Shown here one piece after another: positions 34,597-44,223 of a DNA stretch of 50,310 nucleotides (position 1 is the first letter of the stretch; each line of letters begins with the position of its first letter). Source of the stretch: Actinomycetaceae bacterium (GTDB taxonomy: Bacteria > Actinomycetota > Actinomycetes > Actinomycetales > Actinomycetaceae). Made by a program: the position numbers and the translations under genes. The notes under the pieces are model-generated. The model did not search any database. It was not told the origin of the DNA and saw only the letters and a program-made list of their open reading frames with translations. Location of the stretch: the NCBI GenBank assembly GCA_030532405.1, contig JAUNLF010000013.1, positions 1 through 50,310 of the forward strand, read 5' to 3'.

Positions 34597-34630
34597 AAAG
34601 CGCGGAACCAAATTGGGGTCCGCGCTTTTT
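34597..34630. terminator. Bidirectional terminator, ROK gene / nrdF
   Basis: AAAGCGCGGA and TCCGCGCTTT form a 10-bp stem, extendable by CC/GG, followed by T-runs on the plus strand. It lies between the convergent ROK and nrdF genes. Confidence 0.88.
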
Positions 34631-34697
34631 AACTATTTGGGGGCGAACCCTGCCGGATCCGCCCCCAGTGTCTGTGACACGTTTTTACGACTTGTAC

Positions 34698-35690
<993 letters not shown>

Positions 35691-35884
35691 TCAAAAAATC
35701 ATCCCCATAATCATTACACGAAACGAGGACGATATCTTTTGCAGTTTCACACATCACGCGCGAGGGCGGGGCTGCGGGTGTGTGTCACGTTCGCCGGGGC
35801 GCTGGGCGGGTTTTGCTGGGCGCGTCCGGCGCTGCCTGCCGCGCCGGACTACGGGTAAAAACCGGCGCGAGGCCGCGGCAATAC

Positions 35885-36376
35885 CTACTTTCTTAGTAGG
35901 TAGTACGCGAGGCCGCCCGTAGCGGCACCCAGGCACAGGGCTTGACGAACGTGCGGGAACTTTTTGCCTTGCTTCTTGCGGCGCTCACCGCGGTGGAGGA
36001 TGTAGCGCTCCACCACCGAGTTCACCTTCAGGGCCGTGACCGCGCCGCTAACTCCGATCGCAACTTGGGCGGCGGGAGGCAGGTGACCGAGGTTGTCTTT
36101 CCAAAGCTTCTGGCAGTTCTCTAGCGCGACCTGAACCTTATTGTCATCGTCATTCAGGTGGTAGTAGTACGACCCCAGTCCGCCGAGCAGCGCCGTCTTC
36201 GCGACGAACCGAACCGCGGACGACTTCGTCACGTCCGGCATCGCATACCAAACAAACGTTGCGGCCCCCAGCACGCACGCCTCAGACGAGCGAGGGTTAT
36301 CGACGCTCCAGTCGTGAAAACGCTCGAACGCGTCTACCAGCTGATCCTCAACATTCAAGTTTTCCAGCTTGTTCAT
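35885..36376 (-). CDS. Small membrane protein, unknown function
   Basis: 163-residue protein not recognised as a named family. Visible features: hydrophilic start (MNKLENLNVEDQLVDAFERF), hydrophobic segments around residues 33-48, 60-78, 98-118 and the C-terminal ALCLGAATGGLAYYLL, with a basic loop HRGERRKKQGKKFPHVRQ. The frame remains open to 36655, but that extension is Pro/Arg/Ala-rich shadow sequence; AAAGGA five bases before ATG 36376 decides the start. Its neighbours are nrdF (same strand, 212 bases downstream) and dhaKL. Confidence 0.65.
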   Translation of the reverse strand: MNKLENLNVEDQLVDAFERFHDWSVDNPRSSEACVLGAATFVWYAMPDVTKSSAVRFVAKTALLGGLGSYYYHLNDDDNKVQVALENCQKLWKDNLGHLPPAAQVAIGVSGAVTALKVNSVVERYILHRGERRKKQGKKFPHVRQALCLGAATGGLAYYLLRK

Positions 36377-36708
36377 GGCGTTCCTTTCGTTGAAAACAGT
36401 CCCTTCCAGCTTAATCGCCACGCCGTTTCCGCGCGCGCTTGTTGACACAAAACCCCCGCAAGCGCGGGCGGGCGCGTGGGTGGCGGGCGTGTGGGTGGCG
36501 GGCGCGCGGGTGGCGGGCCGAAGTCCGGCCCGCGGGTGAGGGATGCCCGGCTGGAGGTTCGCGGGCGCGTGGCATGGAGTTTCGCGAGCACGCGGGTGCC
36601 GGGTAGCGTGTCGCGCGCGGGATACAGTGCCTGGGATACAGTTCGGCGCCCTCACGTGCCAAAATCACGGTCACGCAAGAGCGCCTGAACGTTTACCTGT
36701 AGTGGGGT
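36377..36708. other. Intergenic GC-rich region with tandem repeat and hairpin
   Basis: 332 bases without a supportable gene. It holds three 15-bp tandem units (36470-36514) and, directly after, a GC hairpin at 36513-36533 (GCGGGCCG-AAGTC-CGGCCCGC). It may carry the 3' end of dhaKL transcription and the promoter of the small membrane protein. Confidence 0.6.
36470..36514 (+). repeat. Three tandem 15-bp GC-rich units
   Basis: Units GGGCGCGTGGGTGGC, GGGCGTGTGGGTGGC and GGGCGCGCGGGTGGC, differing at one or two positions, followed by a partial fourth. Confidence 0.85.
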
Positions 36709-38394
36709 TTACTTGAGCGCCCTCGCGAGCGTTTCAATGATCATTGCAAGCGAGATCGCACCCGCGTCCGGTGTGCCCAGCGATTTTTCGCCAAGGGGAC
36801 GCGCGCGGCCAACTTTGGCGACAAGGTCTTTGGTGCGGTCCGCTCCAGCCTTCGCGGCGTCGGCGGCATCGTCCCAGGATTTGCCGGACTCCAGGGCTTC
36901 AACCGCGGGAGTGAACGCGTCAACCATCGTCTTATCACCCGGCTTCGCACCACCCAGCCGCGTGACGGCATCCAATGCAGCGCGTGCCGCGCCCGTCAGC
37001 GTGGTGCCAGTTGCCTTATTTTCGTCGCCGAGGACGGAGCCAAACGCTGTGATTAGCGCGCCCCACAAGGCACCCGAAGTTCCACCGGCCGACGCGGACC
37101 ACGCGTCCCCCGCGCCCGCAAGCACCGTGCCCGCGCCACCACCGTCAGCGGCGAGCCGTTCAGCTTGCTCCACCGCGGCCTTGGATCCGCGCGCCATGCC
37201 GATCCCGTGGTCACCGTCGCCCGCCACAGAGTCGATCTGGCCCAGTTCCTTTTCCTTCTCTTGCATGAGTTCCGAGATCGCCCTCAAAACGCCAAGCGCC
37301 TTTTCTGCTAATGCTTGCGACTCTTCACTCCCCCGCTTCGCGACGGTCACGGGTTCCGGAGCGGACGCAAGTTGGGTGGTGTCCGCTTCGGGACGTTCCA
37401 TGTTGCCCTTGCGGTACGCGGGCGTGTCGCAGGGAGCGAACCAGTATTTTTCGATCTCATCATCCAGCCACACGAGCGTGAGGGAAACACCGGCCATGTC
37501 CAGGGAGGTCACGAACTCGCCGACTTCGCCCTCAACAATCTCGAGGTCCGCGTCGCGCAGGCGGCGCGCAATATCGCGGTAGAGGACGAACATCTCTTCG
37601 TACTTGGTGTCGCCCAGGCCGTTGACGATTGCGATGACCCGGTTGCCGGGATTTTCGGGGCGGTCGGCAAGCAGGCCGTCAACTAGGGTTTTCGCGACGT
37701 CGTCGGAGGTGCCGAGGGGTTTTTCGTCAACGCCGGGCTCACCGTGGATTCCCAGGCCGATACCCATCACGCCCTCGTCTAGTGAAAATAAGGGGCCATC
37801 CGCGCCGGGGAGCGTGCATCCGGAGAACGCGACGCCGAACGAGCGAGTGCGTTCGTTGACGTTGTTGAAGACGGCTTCGACTTCGTCGATGGAAAGGCCA
37901 GCTTCCGCGGCGGCTGCAGTGACTTTGAATGTTGGGAGGTCGCCTGCGATGCCGCGGCGCTTCAAGTGCTCGTCGGGGCCGCCCGACGCGATGTCATCCG
38001 TGACGGCGAGTGTGCGCGCGTCGATACCTTCAGAGCGGAGGCGTTCGACGGCCTGCCCGAAGTGGAGGACGTCGCCCGCGTAGTTACCAAAGCCGATGAG
38101 TACGCCGGCGCCGCGGTCGGCTGCTTTCGCGACCGAGTAGGCTTGCGCAGCGGACGGGGAGGAGAAGATATTGCCGGCAACAGCTCCGTCGGCGAAGCCG
38201 GGGCCAACCCAGCCGGCAAACGCCGGGTAGTGGCCGGAGCCGCCACCCACAATCAGCGCGACCTTACCTTCTTCTACTTTCGTTGAGCGGACTACACCGC
38301 CGTACACGGGCTTCACCCATGCGCTGAACGCGTCAGCAAATCCTGCGAGTGATTCTGCCGGGAAGTCTTCGGGGTCATTTACCAAAACTGTCAT
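36709..38394 (-). CDS. Dihydroxyacetone kinase, fused DhaK-DhaL
   Basis: 561-residue ATP-dependent dihydroxyacetone kinase. Residues 1-330 are DhaK: GGGSGHYPAFAGWVGPGFAD is the substrate loop and GIGLGIHGEPGVDEKPL contains the His that binds dihydroxyacetone covalently. Residues about 360-561 are DhaL, with the Mg-ATP motif VAGDGDHGIGMARG, then GGTSGALWGALITAFGS and GDKTMVDAFTPAVEAL. Fusion implies direct use of ATP, as in Citrobacter, rather than PEP/DhaM phosphotransfer; no dhaM is seen. It yields dihydroxyacetone phosphate for glycolysis. GAGGAC precedes ATG 38394. It is divergent from an alcohol dehydrogenase. Confidence 0.95.
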   Translation of the reverse strand: MTVLVNDPEDFPAESLAGFADAFSAWVKPVYGGVVRSTKVEEGKVALIVGGGSGHYPAFAGWVGPGFADGAVAGNIFSSPSAAQAYSVAKAADRGAGVLIGFGNYAGDVLHFGQAVERLRSEGIDARTLAVTDDIASGGPDEHLKRRGIAGDLPTFKVTAAAAEAGLSIDEVEAVFNNVNERTRSFGVAFSGCTLPGADGPLFSLDEGVMGIGLGIHGEPGVDEKPLGTSDDVAKTLVDGLLADRPENPGNRVIAIVNGLGDTKYEEMFVLYRDIARRLRDADLEIVEGEVGEFVTSLDMAGVSLTLVWLDDEIEKYWFAPCDTPAYRKGNMERPEADTTQLASAPEPVTVAKRGSEESQALAEKALGVLRAISELMQEKEKELGQIDSVAGDGDHGIGMARGSKAAVEQAERLAADGGGAGTVLAGAGDAWSASAGGTSGALWGALITAFGSVLGDENKATGTTLTGAARAALDAVTRLGGAKPGDKTMVDAFTPAVEALESGKSWDDAADAAKAGADRTKDLVAKVGRARPLGEKSLGTPDAGAISLAMIIETLARALK

Positions 38395-38454
38395 TACACG
38401 TCCTCGTGGTTTGATGTCGTTTTGTAAGTGGCGTTTTCTTAGCGTCGTTCTTGG

Positions 38455-38614
38455 TTCCTGCCTGGCGGCACCTGCTAGGTGGCGCCTTTTCGCTTCGGCG
38501 TCTTTGGTGCCCGCCTACCGGTTCCTGCTTGGCGGTGCCGGCCTGGCGGCACCGTTCAGCTTCGATGCCTTTCGCTTCGGCACTTTGGCTTCGGTGCCTT
38601 TTGAAGCGAACACG
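38455..38614. repeat. Degenerate repeats in the dhaKL / dehydrogenase divergent region
   Basis: The stretch contains several imperfect copies of TTCCTGCxTGGCGGxxCC and of CTTTCGCTTCGGC. Complementary GGTGCC/GGCACC elements could fold. No frame gives a recognisable protein. Confidence 0.5.
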
Positions 38615-38678
38615 TCGAATGTGACGCTCTTATAGAATATCAAGGGAAGTGCTAAGTTTCGCAGGAAGTTGGTTAAAA

Positions 38679-39728
38679 ATGAAGGCTGCAGTGTTAAATT
38701 CGCCGGGTGACCTGCAACTTGTTACCAGGGAGGATCCGAAGGCGGGTCCGGGTGAAGTGATTATTAGAACCGCTGCGAATACGCTGTGCGGCACTGATTA
38801 TCGCTTGTTTACGGGTGCGAAGACTGCCGGGGTGCGTCCGGGCGTTGTTCCTGGGCATGAGGTTTCGGGGTTTATTTTTGAGATTGATGAGGGCGCCGCG
38901 AAGTTCTTGCCAGGTGTGAAGGTGGGGCAGCAGGCAACAGTGTCGATCGTGGTGTCATGTGGGGCGTGTCGGAATTGTTTGCGCGACATGGAGCATTTGT
39001 GTGAGAACTTGGAGCTGTTTGGCTACGGGATTGATGGGGGTTTGCAGGAGTACATTAGGGTGCCTGCGCGGGCGGTGGCTCGCGGGAATGTGATTGTGAC
39101 TGATAGGGAGTTGGATCCGAAGGCACTGTGTTTGGCGGAGCCCTTGTCGTGTTGTTTGAACGGGATCGACAATTATCGTGTTGAGGTTGGCGACACGGTG
39201 GTTGTGCTCGGGGCGGGTCCTATTGGGTTGTTGCATACGCAGTTGGCGTTTGCGATGGGTGCGGGCCGCGTGATTGTGTCGAACAGGTCGAAGCCGAGGC
39301 GCGATCTGGCGGAGAAGTTCGGCGCGATTGGTGTGGATCCGTCCTCGGAAAGTTTGGAAAAACGTGTTCGCGAGTTGACGGGCGGGGATGGCGCGGACGC
39401 GGTTGTCGTGTGTATCGGCGCGCCGGAGCTGGCGGATGAGGCGCTTATTTTGGCGCGTGAGGGCGGGCGCGTTAACTATTTTGCGGGATTCCCGAAGGGC
39501 TCGACGTCTACGATGGAGCCGAACTTGATCCACTACAAGGAGCTACAGGTTACGGGTGGGTCGAATGCTCGCCGACGTGACGTGAAGCGCGCGATTAAGA
39601 TCCTGGAGTCCGGCGCGATTGATGTGGATGCGATGATTACGCACGAGTTTCCTCTGTCGAAAGTTCACGACGCTTACGACGCTGTCAAAGATCGCGTGGG
39701 CGTCAAAATCGCAGTAGTTCCCGACTAA
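38679..39728 (+). CDS. Zinc-dependent medium-chain alcohol dehydrogenase
   Basis: 349-residue MDR-family oxidoreductase. Catalytic zinc residues are C37 (NTLCGTDYR) and H60-E61 (PGHEVSG). Structural zinc is held by C94, C97, C100 and C108. The NAD(P) Rossmann motif is VLGAGPIGLLHTQLA. The pattern resembles polyol/sorbitol or threonine dehydrogenases; together with the divergent dihydroxyacetone kinase, a polyol or ketose route is plausible but inferred. The frame opens at 38649, but ATG 38679 (MKAAVLNSPG) is the family start. TATAGAAT near 38631 may be the -10. Confidence 0.9.
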   Translation: MKAAVLNSPGDLQLVTREDPKAGPGEVIIRTAANTLCGTDYRLFTGAKTAGVRPGVVPGHEVSGFIFEIDEGAAKFLPGVKVGQQATVSIVVSCGACRNCLRDMEHLCENLELFGYGIDGGLQEYIRVPARAVARGNVIVTDRELDPKALCLAEPLSCCLNGIDNYRVEVGDTVVVLGAGPIGLLHTQLAFAMGAGRVIVSNRSKPRRDLAEKFGAIGVDPSSESLEKRVRELTGGDGADAVVVCIGAPELADEALILAREGGRVNYFAGFPKGSTSTMEPNLIHYKELQVTGGSNARRRDVKRAIKILESGAIDVDAMITHEFPLSKVHDAYDAVKDRVGVKIAVVPD

Positions 39729-39751
39729 CTCTCTGACTCTCTGACTCTCTG
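39728..39751 (+). repeat. 8-bp tandem repeat after the dehydrogenase stop
   Basis: ACTCTCTG three times followed by ACTTTCT, lying between the stop codon and the terminator. Confidence 0.9.
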
Positions 39752-39762
39752 ACTTTCTACTG

Positions 39763-39790
39763 GCCGGGCATCGCAAGATGCCCGGCTTTT
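39763..39790 (+). terminator. Rho-independent terminator after the dehydrogenase
   Basis: GCCGGGCATC-GCAA-GATGCCCGGC, a perfect 10-bp stem with tetraloop, then TTTT. Confidence 0.93.
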
Positions 39791-39813
39791 CTACGCGGTG
39801 CACGTTTGCGTGT

Positions 39814-41601
39814 TTATGGGTTGGGCCAGGGGTTGGTTTGGCAGCCGCGCATGTTGAGGGTTTGTTGGAGCATGACGGGTGCTGTGGCGCCGGGGGCGGG
39901 GCAGGGTGCGTGGCCGTGGCCGATGGCGTGACCAACTTCGTGGGAGATTACGTATTGTCGGTATTCTTCGATTGTGCCGCCGGCTTGCAGGAAGGGGCTG
40001 GCGCCGTAGGCCCAGCGTTCAATGTTGATTGCTGTGTATTGGTTGTTGTTGCAGGATGTTTGCCCCATGGTTTTGAGGGGCGCGCAGAGTTTGTCGACGA
40101 GGTTTGGGGATGCGAGGATGATGCGCGTGTCTGCTTTGGTGGGGTCGTTGATTTGTTGGAAGTTGCGTCCCCAGCCGTGCTTGTTGTTGAGGGTTGCGGA
40201 TACTTCGCGTGAGAATTCTTCGCCTTCGACGGGTAGGCCTTGGTCGATTTCGATGGTGTAGGTGAAGGGCTCGCCTTGGCCCGTGGTGAGGCCGTCGGGC
40301 GCGTTGATGAGGGTGGGTTTGCCGATGCCTTTGCCGATGACGTCGGTGGAGGTTAGGCCTCCGGAGAGTGTTTTTGTGGGGCGCGGGTCGAAGATGCGCC
40401 CTCGTGTTCCTTGTTTGCCGATGGCGATGAAGCGGCTTGAGGACGCTCCTGTGAGTCGGTTGGCTGTGGCGACGGTTGTGATGGCTTCTTTGGTGGAGGT
40501 TTCTGGGGCGATTGGGATTAGTGGGCCTGTGGAGGTGCCGGCTGCGAGGATCAGGCTCGCGGGGTCGTCGATGGGCACGAGTGAGGTTGTGACTGTGGGG
40601 TCGAGGTTGCGTGCGGACGCAGCGTTGAGCGCGATGGTGGTGGTGGAGGATCCTGTGTAGCGGCTTTTCATGAAGTCGCGGGAGACTTCGTCTAGTAGGT
40701 CGCTACTGATTTTGCCTGTGCCGACGACGTATTCGGGTTGTAGTTCGGCGAGGAGTGTTTTGACTTCGTCGGTGGTTTTTTCGTCGATGAGGACGATTGG
40801 GCCTTGGCCGATTGAGCCGGCAACTGCGGCTAGCGGCATGATTGCGGCGATGCTTTGGTTTGCGTCGATTAGGTAGACGCGTCGCGGCTTGTTGGGGTAG
40901 AGGTTTTTGGCGAGTTGGATTGATGTGTGGATCGCGTCGGGCGCGTCCCACGTTTGGGTGGTGACTTGTTGCGGGGTTTTGTTGCCGCTTGTGAGGTTGT
41001 TGTGCGCGGTTTGGGATGCGTCGCGTGCGGTGTTGATGGTTTGGGTGGGGATGGAAGCTTGGCCGCCGACTGCGATTATGGTTTTGGGACGTAGGCGTCC
41101 AATTTCGGAGATGATTCGTTCGTTGATTGCGCCAGTGTTGTCAGTAAAGAGGACGGGTCCAGGTCGCTGTGATTTGACGGCCGCGGTGATGCCTGCGGAT
41201 GCGGCTGGGTCGTGGGGGTTAACTAGGTAAACGGTTTCGGCGGTGTTTGGGAACGCGTGGGTGGATGCGGTGATGGACGCTTCGATAGGGTCCTGGTCGT
41301 AGCGGACCATGCTGATTTCACCGTCAGAGTTCGCGGCAACCACCACTGCTTGCGGAACCCGCACGTCTGCGGTTGCCTGCGAGAGTTGCACTGCCGCGCT
41401 CGCCTGCGGAACTTGCGCTGCCGCGCTCGCGGCTCCCACCTGCGGAACTTGCGCTGCCGCGCTCGCGGCTCCCGCTTGCGGAACTTGCACGTCTGCGGTT
41501 GCGGTGCCCGCTGGGATTGCGGCGAAGAACATGGAAAACGGCAGGATGAGCGCCGCCCCCGAAATTAGTGGACGGAACTTCTTCAACTGCTTTGTTGTCA
41601 T
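39814..41601 (-). CDS. Secreted CW_binding_2 / DUF3152 zincin-like protein
   Basis: 595-residue exported protein. A signal peptide (FRPLISGAALILPFSMFFAA) is followed by a 12-residue tandem repeat (QVPQxGAASAAA). Two cell-wall-binding-repeat-2-like units follow (GPVLFTDNTGAINERIISEI / RLRPKTIIAVGGQASIP; GPIVLIDEKTTDEVKTLLAE). The C-terminal DUF3152 domain has a metzincin-type zinc site HEVGHAIGHGH (H-E-x2-H-x2-G-x2-H class) and paired cysteines. DUF3152 proteins are surface or secreted putative metalloproteases; coupling to wall-binding repeats suggests a tethered enzyme. ATG 41601 is used; GTG 41613 is an in-frame alternative with a too-close GAGGGG. Codons favour CTA, CCA and GCA. Confidence 0.85.
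   Translation of the reverse strand: MTTKQLKKFRPLISGAALILPFSMFFAAIPAGTATADVQVPQAGAASAAAQVPQVGAASAAAQVPQASAAVQLSQATADVRVPQAVVVAANSDGEISMVRYDQDPIEASITASTHAFPNTAETVYLVNPHDPAASAGITAAVKSQRPGPVLFTDNTGAINERIISEIGRLRPKTIIAVGGQASIPTQTINTARDASQTAHNNLTSGNKTPQQVTTQTWDAPDAIHTSIQLAKNLYPNKPRRVYLIDANQSIAAIMPLAAVAGSIGQGPIVLIDEKTTDEVKTLLAELQPEYVVGTGKISSDLLDEVSRDFMKSRYTGSSTTTIALNAASARNLDPTVTTSLVPIDDPASLILAAGTSTGPLIPIAPETSTKEAITTVATANRLTGASSSRFIAIGKQGTRGRIFDPRPTKTLSGGLTSTDVIGKGIGKPTLINAPDGLTTGQGEPFTYTIEIDQGLPVEGEEFSREVSATLNNKHGWGRNFQQINDPTKADTRIILASPNLVDKLCAPLKTMGQTSCNNNQYTAINIERWAYGASPFLQAGGTIEEYRQYVISHEVGHAIGHGHAPCPAPGATAPVMLQQTLNMRGCQTNPWPNP
41405..41490 (-). repeat. 36-bp tandem repeat encoding the AQVPQ-repeat region
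   Basis: Two nearly identical 36-bp units (41405-41440 and 41441-41476) and a partial third, coding for 12-residue repeats just after the signal peptide of the DUF3152 protein. Degenerate copies flank it. Confidence 0.85.
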
Positions 41602-41898
41602 GGAGCGATTCACTCCCCTCGTTTCCCAGGCCGTATTCGCATTTGTAAACTATGTTACGCAAGTTTGCCACACGTCACACAACGCAAATTATTTACTGCT
41701 GAACCTGTTGACGCAAGACTTAAATCTTGAATACTCAACACGCCGCGCGGAACCGTTATCAAAATGTAATCATACCGCGCATTACGGGCGAGAATCCACT
41801 TCCGCACTTCTGTCCGTTCCCGCCCGCTTCAATGCTTCGATCCACTTCGAATCAAATACGAAATTGGGCCGAGATCGATATGTCCCAAAAAGGAGTTT

Positions 41899-44154
41899 TT
41901 ACTCCTCCGCGAGATCCATTAGTTTGCGCAGTACGCGTGCGCCGTCGGCGCGCAGGCCGTCGTGTTGATACTCATTCGTCACCCACGTGCGCACGCCAGC
42001 CAGCTGCGCCGTTTCCAGTGAAAGCCCCGTCGGCACAAACATGTCCTCAAAATAAACCGCCGCAGCTGCAGGAACTTCGTTCGACGCCAAATGCTCCGGA
42101 TAATACAACGGCCCCCACTCCGTGAAATCCGCCAACCTGTGCGCCAACTCGCGCAATGGCCGTAACGCCGGATCTTCCTCAAACACAAACGGGTAAATAT
42201 GCTCACCCGTCAAATAAATGGGATCACCCGAATCGTAATCCGGCTCCGGAGCAAAACCCGCCTCCAACTGCGCAACAGACAAACCAAACCCTGGCGCCCC
42301 CACAAAACCAGAACCAGCAGAGAAGGAAGACGCGTCACCAGAGAAAGCAGCCGCGTCAGCGGGCAAGGAAGCAGCGTCAGCCGAAGAATCGGAACGGAAA
42401 CCAAGCTCGCCCTCGTACAATAAACGCGACGCAGCCCACGACGTGGACCGTCCCTGAAGGGCGGGAGTGGATCCAGCGTAAATCGTTTCGTGTAGGAGGG
42501 CGTACATGGGTGAGGCGCCCATCGAGATTTGGCGGGCCGCCATGTCTAGGAACTCGGTGGAAAGGCGTTTTTCGCCGCGGACTGTGACGAATGGACCCTC
42601 GAAGAAGTAATGCAACTGGTCGAACCCGGTCGTCGTGCCAAGCATCATCCCGAGCATGCGCAGGCGGCGTGAGGAGAGGCGCTCACCGGTTGGGAGGAGC
42701 TCCTCGTGCGAATCAAGATGCCTCAACACGTCACGCAACACGCCACGATCCGCGGGATACCGGGCGAAAAACACCTCATTACGAGCCGCAGTCGCGCGAT
42801 ACGTCAACCGGTAAATATCATCCACGCTCGTCAGGCCAGGCAGGCCGCCCGTGAAATAAACGCGTGAAAGGCCCTCAGGGTGCATACTCAGGTAGGTCGT
42901 GTTGATAAAACCGCCATACGACTGGCCGAGGCTCGCCCACGGCCTCCCACCATTAATTAACGCACGCAGGCGCTCCGCGTCTTTCACAATCGAATCCGCG
43001 CGGAAATGCTTCACATAATCCACCTGCTCGTCGACAGAATCGAACTCAGACAGGGTGAGCTCATCCAAACGTGACGACAACCCCGTACCGCGCTCATCCA
43101 TTAGGATCACGCGGTGCGTCTTGAGGGCCTCACCAATCCACCCATCCCGAAAATTCCCAGGACGCGGGCCACGACCCCCAGGACCTCCCTGCATGAAAAT
43201 GAGGGCGGGCTGGTCCGTGTTCGACCCATCAGCATCCAGCGTAAGTTCGCGCGCAAACAACACAATCTGCCTGCCACTCGGATCCGCATAATCCAACGGA
43301 ACACGAACCCGATGCTCCGTCACATACACCCCGTGCTGCCTATACGACACGCGCGTATGATCCGGCACATCCTCCTCCGGGACTGGGGCCGGGGTTGGGG
43401 TTGAGGCCGACGCGGGGACGGGTGCCGGGGTCGACGCGGGGGTTTTGCTTGCGCGTGTAGGCGCAGATTCCGAAGTCTGCACAGGAGCCGTTTTTGCGCG
43501 AGCAGTCGACGTTGCCGAGGTCGCATTACCACGCGCAGGGGTTGCGTTCGCGCGCACAGGAGCGGGCGCCGCAGATTGCGCCGGTTCGCCCTCATCAAAC
43601 GAAAACAAAGAAGGGGCGTCAGAAGCAGGAGAGGAAGTAGAGCCCGCCACAGGAGAGGAAGATTCAGCGGAGGGTGCGTGGGAGAAGCCGGGGCCGGTCT
43701 TCACTTCGCGGCCGTCGCGGATGGCTTCTGAAGCGCCGCGAGCGTAATCATCAGCCTTCTCGTTCATCTCGTGATTCGCGTGTCCGCGGACCCACTCAAA
43801 CGTGACCGAAATGCCGCGCCGCTTACGATCGTTAAGCTCCTCGTCAAGAGCCTCCATGATCTCCCGATTCGCAACCGGCTTCCCATCAGCCTTCTTCCAA
43901 CCCTTACGCTTCCAGTTGAAACGCCACTTCGTGAGCGCATTGATCACGTACTGCGAATCCGCGTAAATGAGAACATCCTCATCCACACCCCTCGTTTGAC
44001 GCAGAAAATCAAGAACCGCGAGAAGCTCCCCCACATTGTTCGTACTTTGCGCGAGGGCGCCCGCACTCCAATTCTGCTCGTCCATAAACCAAGCCCAACC
44101 CGCCGGGCCCGGATTGCCAAGAGAAGATCCATCAGTCGCCACAATCAAAGTCAT
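41899..44154 (-). CDS. RNase HI fused to proline iminopeptidase-like alpha/beta hydrolase
   Basis: 751 residues in one uninterrupted frame. Residues 1-150 are a complete RNase HI that degrades RNA in RNA-DNA hybrids: D8 (ATDGSSLGNPG), E43, D66 (YADSQYV), H125 and D135 (KADDYAR). Residues 150-275 are a Pro/Ala/Ser/Thr linker. The remainder is a serine aminopeptidase of the S33 family: MQGGPGGRGP oxyanion loop, MDERGTGLSS, nucleophile elbow LGQSYGG and catalytic His in YQHDGLR. A second Ala/Ser-rich insertion interrupts the hydrolase. No signal peptide. The start is leaderless (TAGAAT, six bases, ATG). The combined role is unknown. Confidence 0.9.
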   Translation of the reverse strand: MTLIVATDGSSLGNPGPAGWAWFMDEQNWSAGALAQSTNNVGELLAVLDFLRQTRGVDEDVLIYADSQYVINALTKWRFNWKRKGWKKADGKPVANREIMEALDEELNDRKRRGISVTFEWVRGHANHEMNEKADDYARGASEAIRDGREVKTGPGFSHAPSAESSSPVAGSTSSPASDAPSLFSFDEGEPAQSAAPAPVRANATPARGNATSATSTARAKTAPVQTSESAPTRASKTPASTPAPVPASASTPTPAPVPEEDVPDHTRVSYRQHGVYVTEHRVRVPLDYADPSGRQIVLFARELTLDADGSNTDQPALIFMQGGPGGRGPRPGNFRDGWIGEALKTHRVILMDERGTGLSSRLDELTLSEFDSVDEQVDYVKHFRADSIVKDAERLRALINGGRPWASLGQSYGGFINTTYLSMHPEGLSRVYFTGGLPGLTSVDDIYRLTYRATAARNEVFFARYPADRGVLRDVLRHLDSHEELLPTGERLSSRRLRMLGMMLGTTTGFDQLHYFFEGPFVTVRGEKRLSTEFLDMAARQISMGASPMYALLHETIYAGSTPALQGRSTSWAASRLLYEGELGFRSDSSADAASLPADAAAFSGDASSFSAGSGFVGAPGFGLSVAQLEAGFAPEPDYDSGDPIYLTGEHIYPFVFEEDPALRPLRELAHRLADFTEWGPLYYPEHLASNEVPAAAAVYFEDMFVPTGLSLETAQLAGVRTWVTNEYQHDGLRADGARVLRKLMDLAEE

Positions 44155-44166
44155 GACCCCATTCTA
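44152..44166 (-). promoter_or_regulatory. Leaderless -10 element, RNase H fusion gene
   Basis: On the minus strand TAGAAT, six bases (GGGGTC), ATG 44154. Confidence 0.65.
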
Positions 44167-44205
44167 AACAGACCACCCCAAGCAACACTTCCCACACACA
44201 TATTT

Positions 44206-44223
44206 TCGTATTACGATATTGGT
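44206..44223 (+). promoter_or_regulatory. Operator-like dyad overlapping the RHH gene promoter
   Basis: TCGTA-T-TACGA (44206-44216) overlaps the -10 hexamer TACGAT (44212-44217), which ends six bases before ATG 44224. An autoregulatory site for the encoded ribbon-helix-helix protein is a natural reading. Confidence 0.5.

Noticed and set aside
36377-36655. N-terminal extension of the small membrane protein
   Set aside because: The extension is encoded by the GC tandem repeats, and a proper ribosome binding site stands before ATG 36376.
43375-43750. Frameshift or assembly error joining RNase H and hydrolase
   Set aside because: The linker is a continuous open frame with a coherent Pro/Ala/Ser/Thr composition and no stop or start in either edge that would suit separate genes.
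43771-44223. Long upstream extension of the RHH protein
   Set aside because: It is antisense to the RNase H domain, and the promoter dyad plus domain boundaries place the start at 44224.
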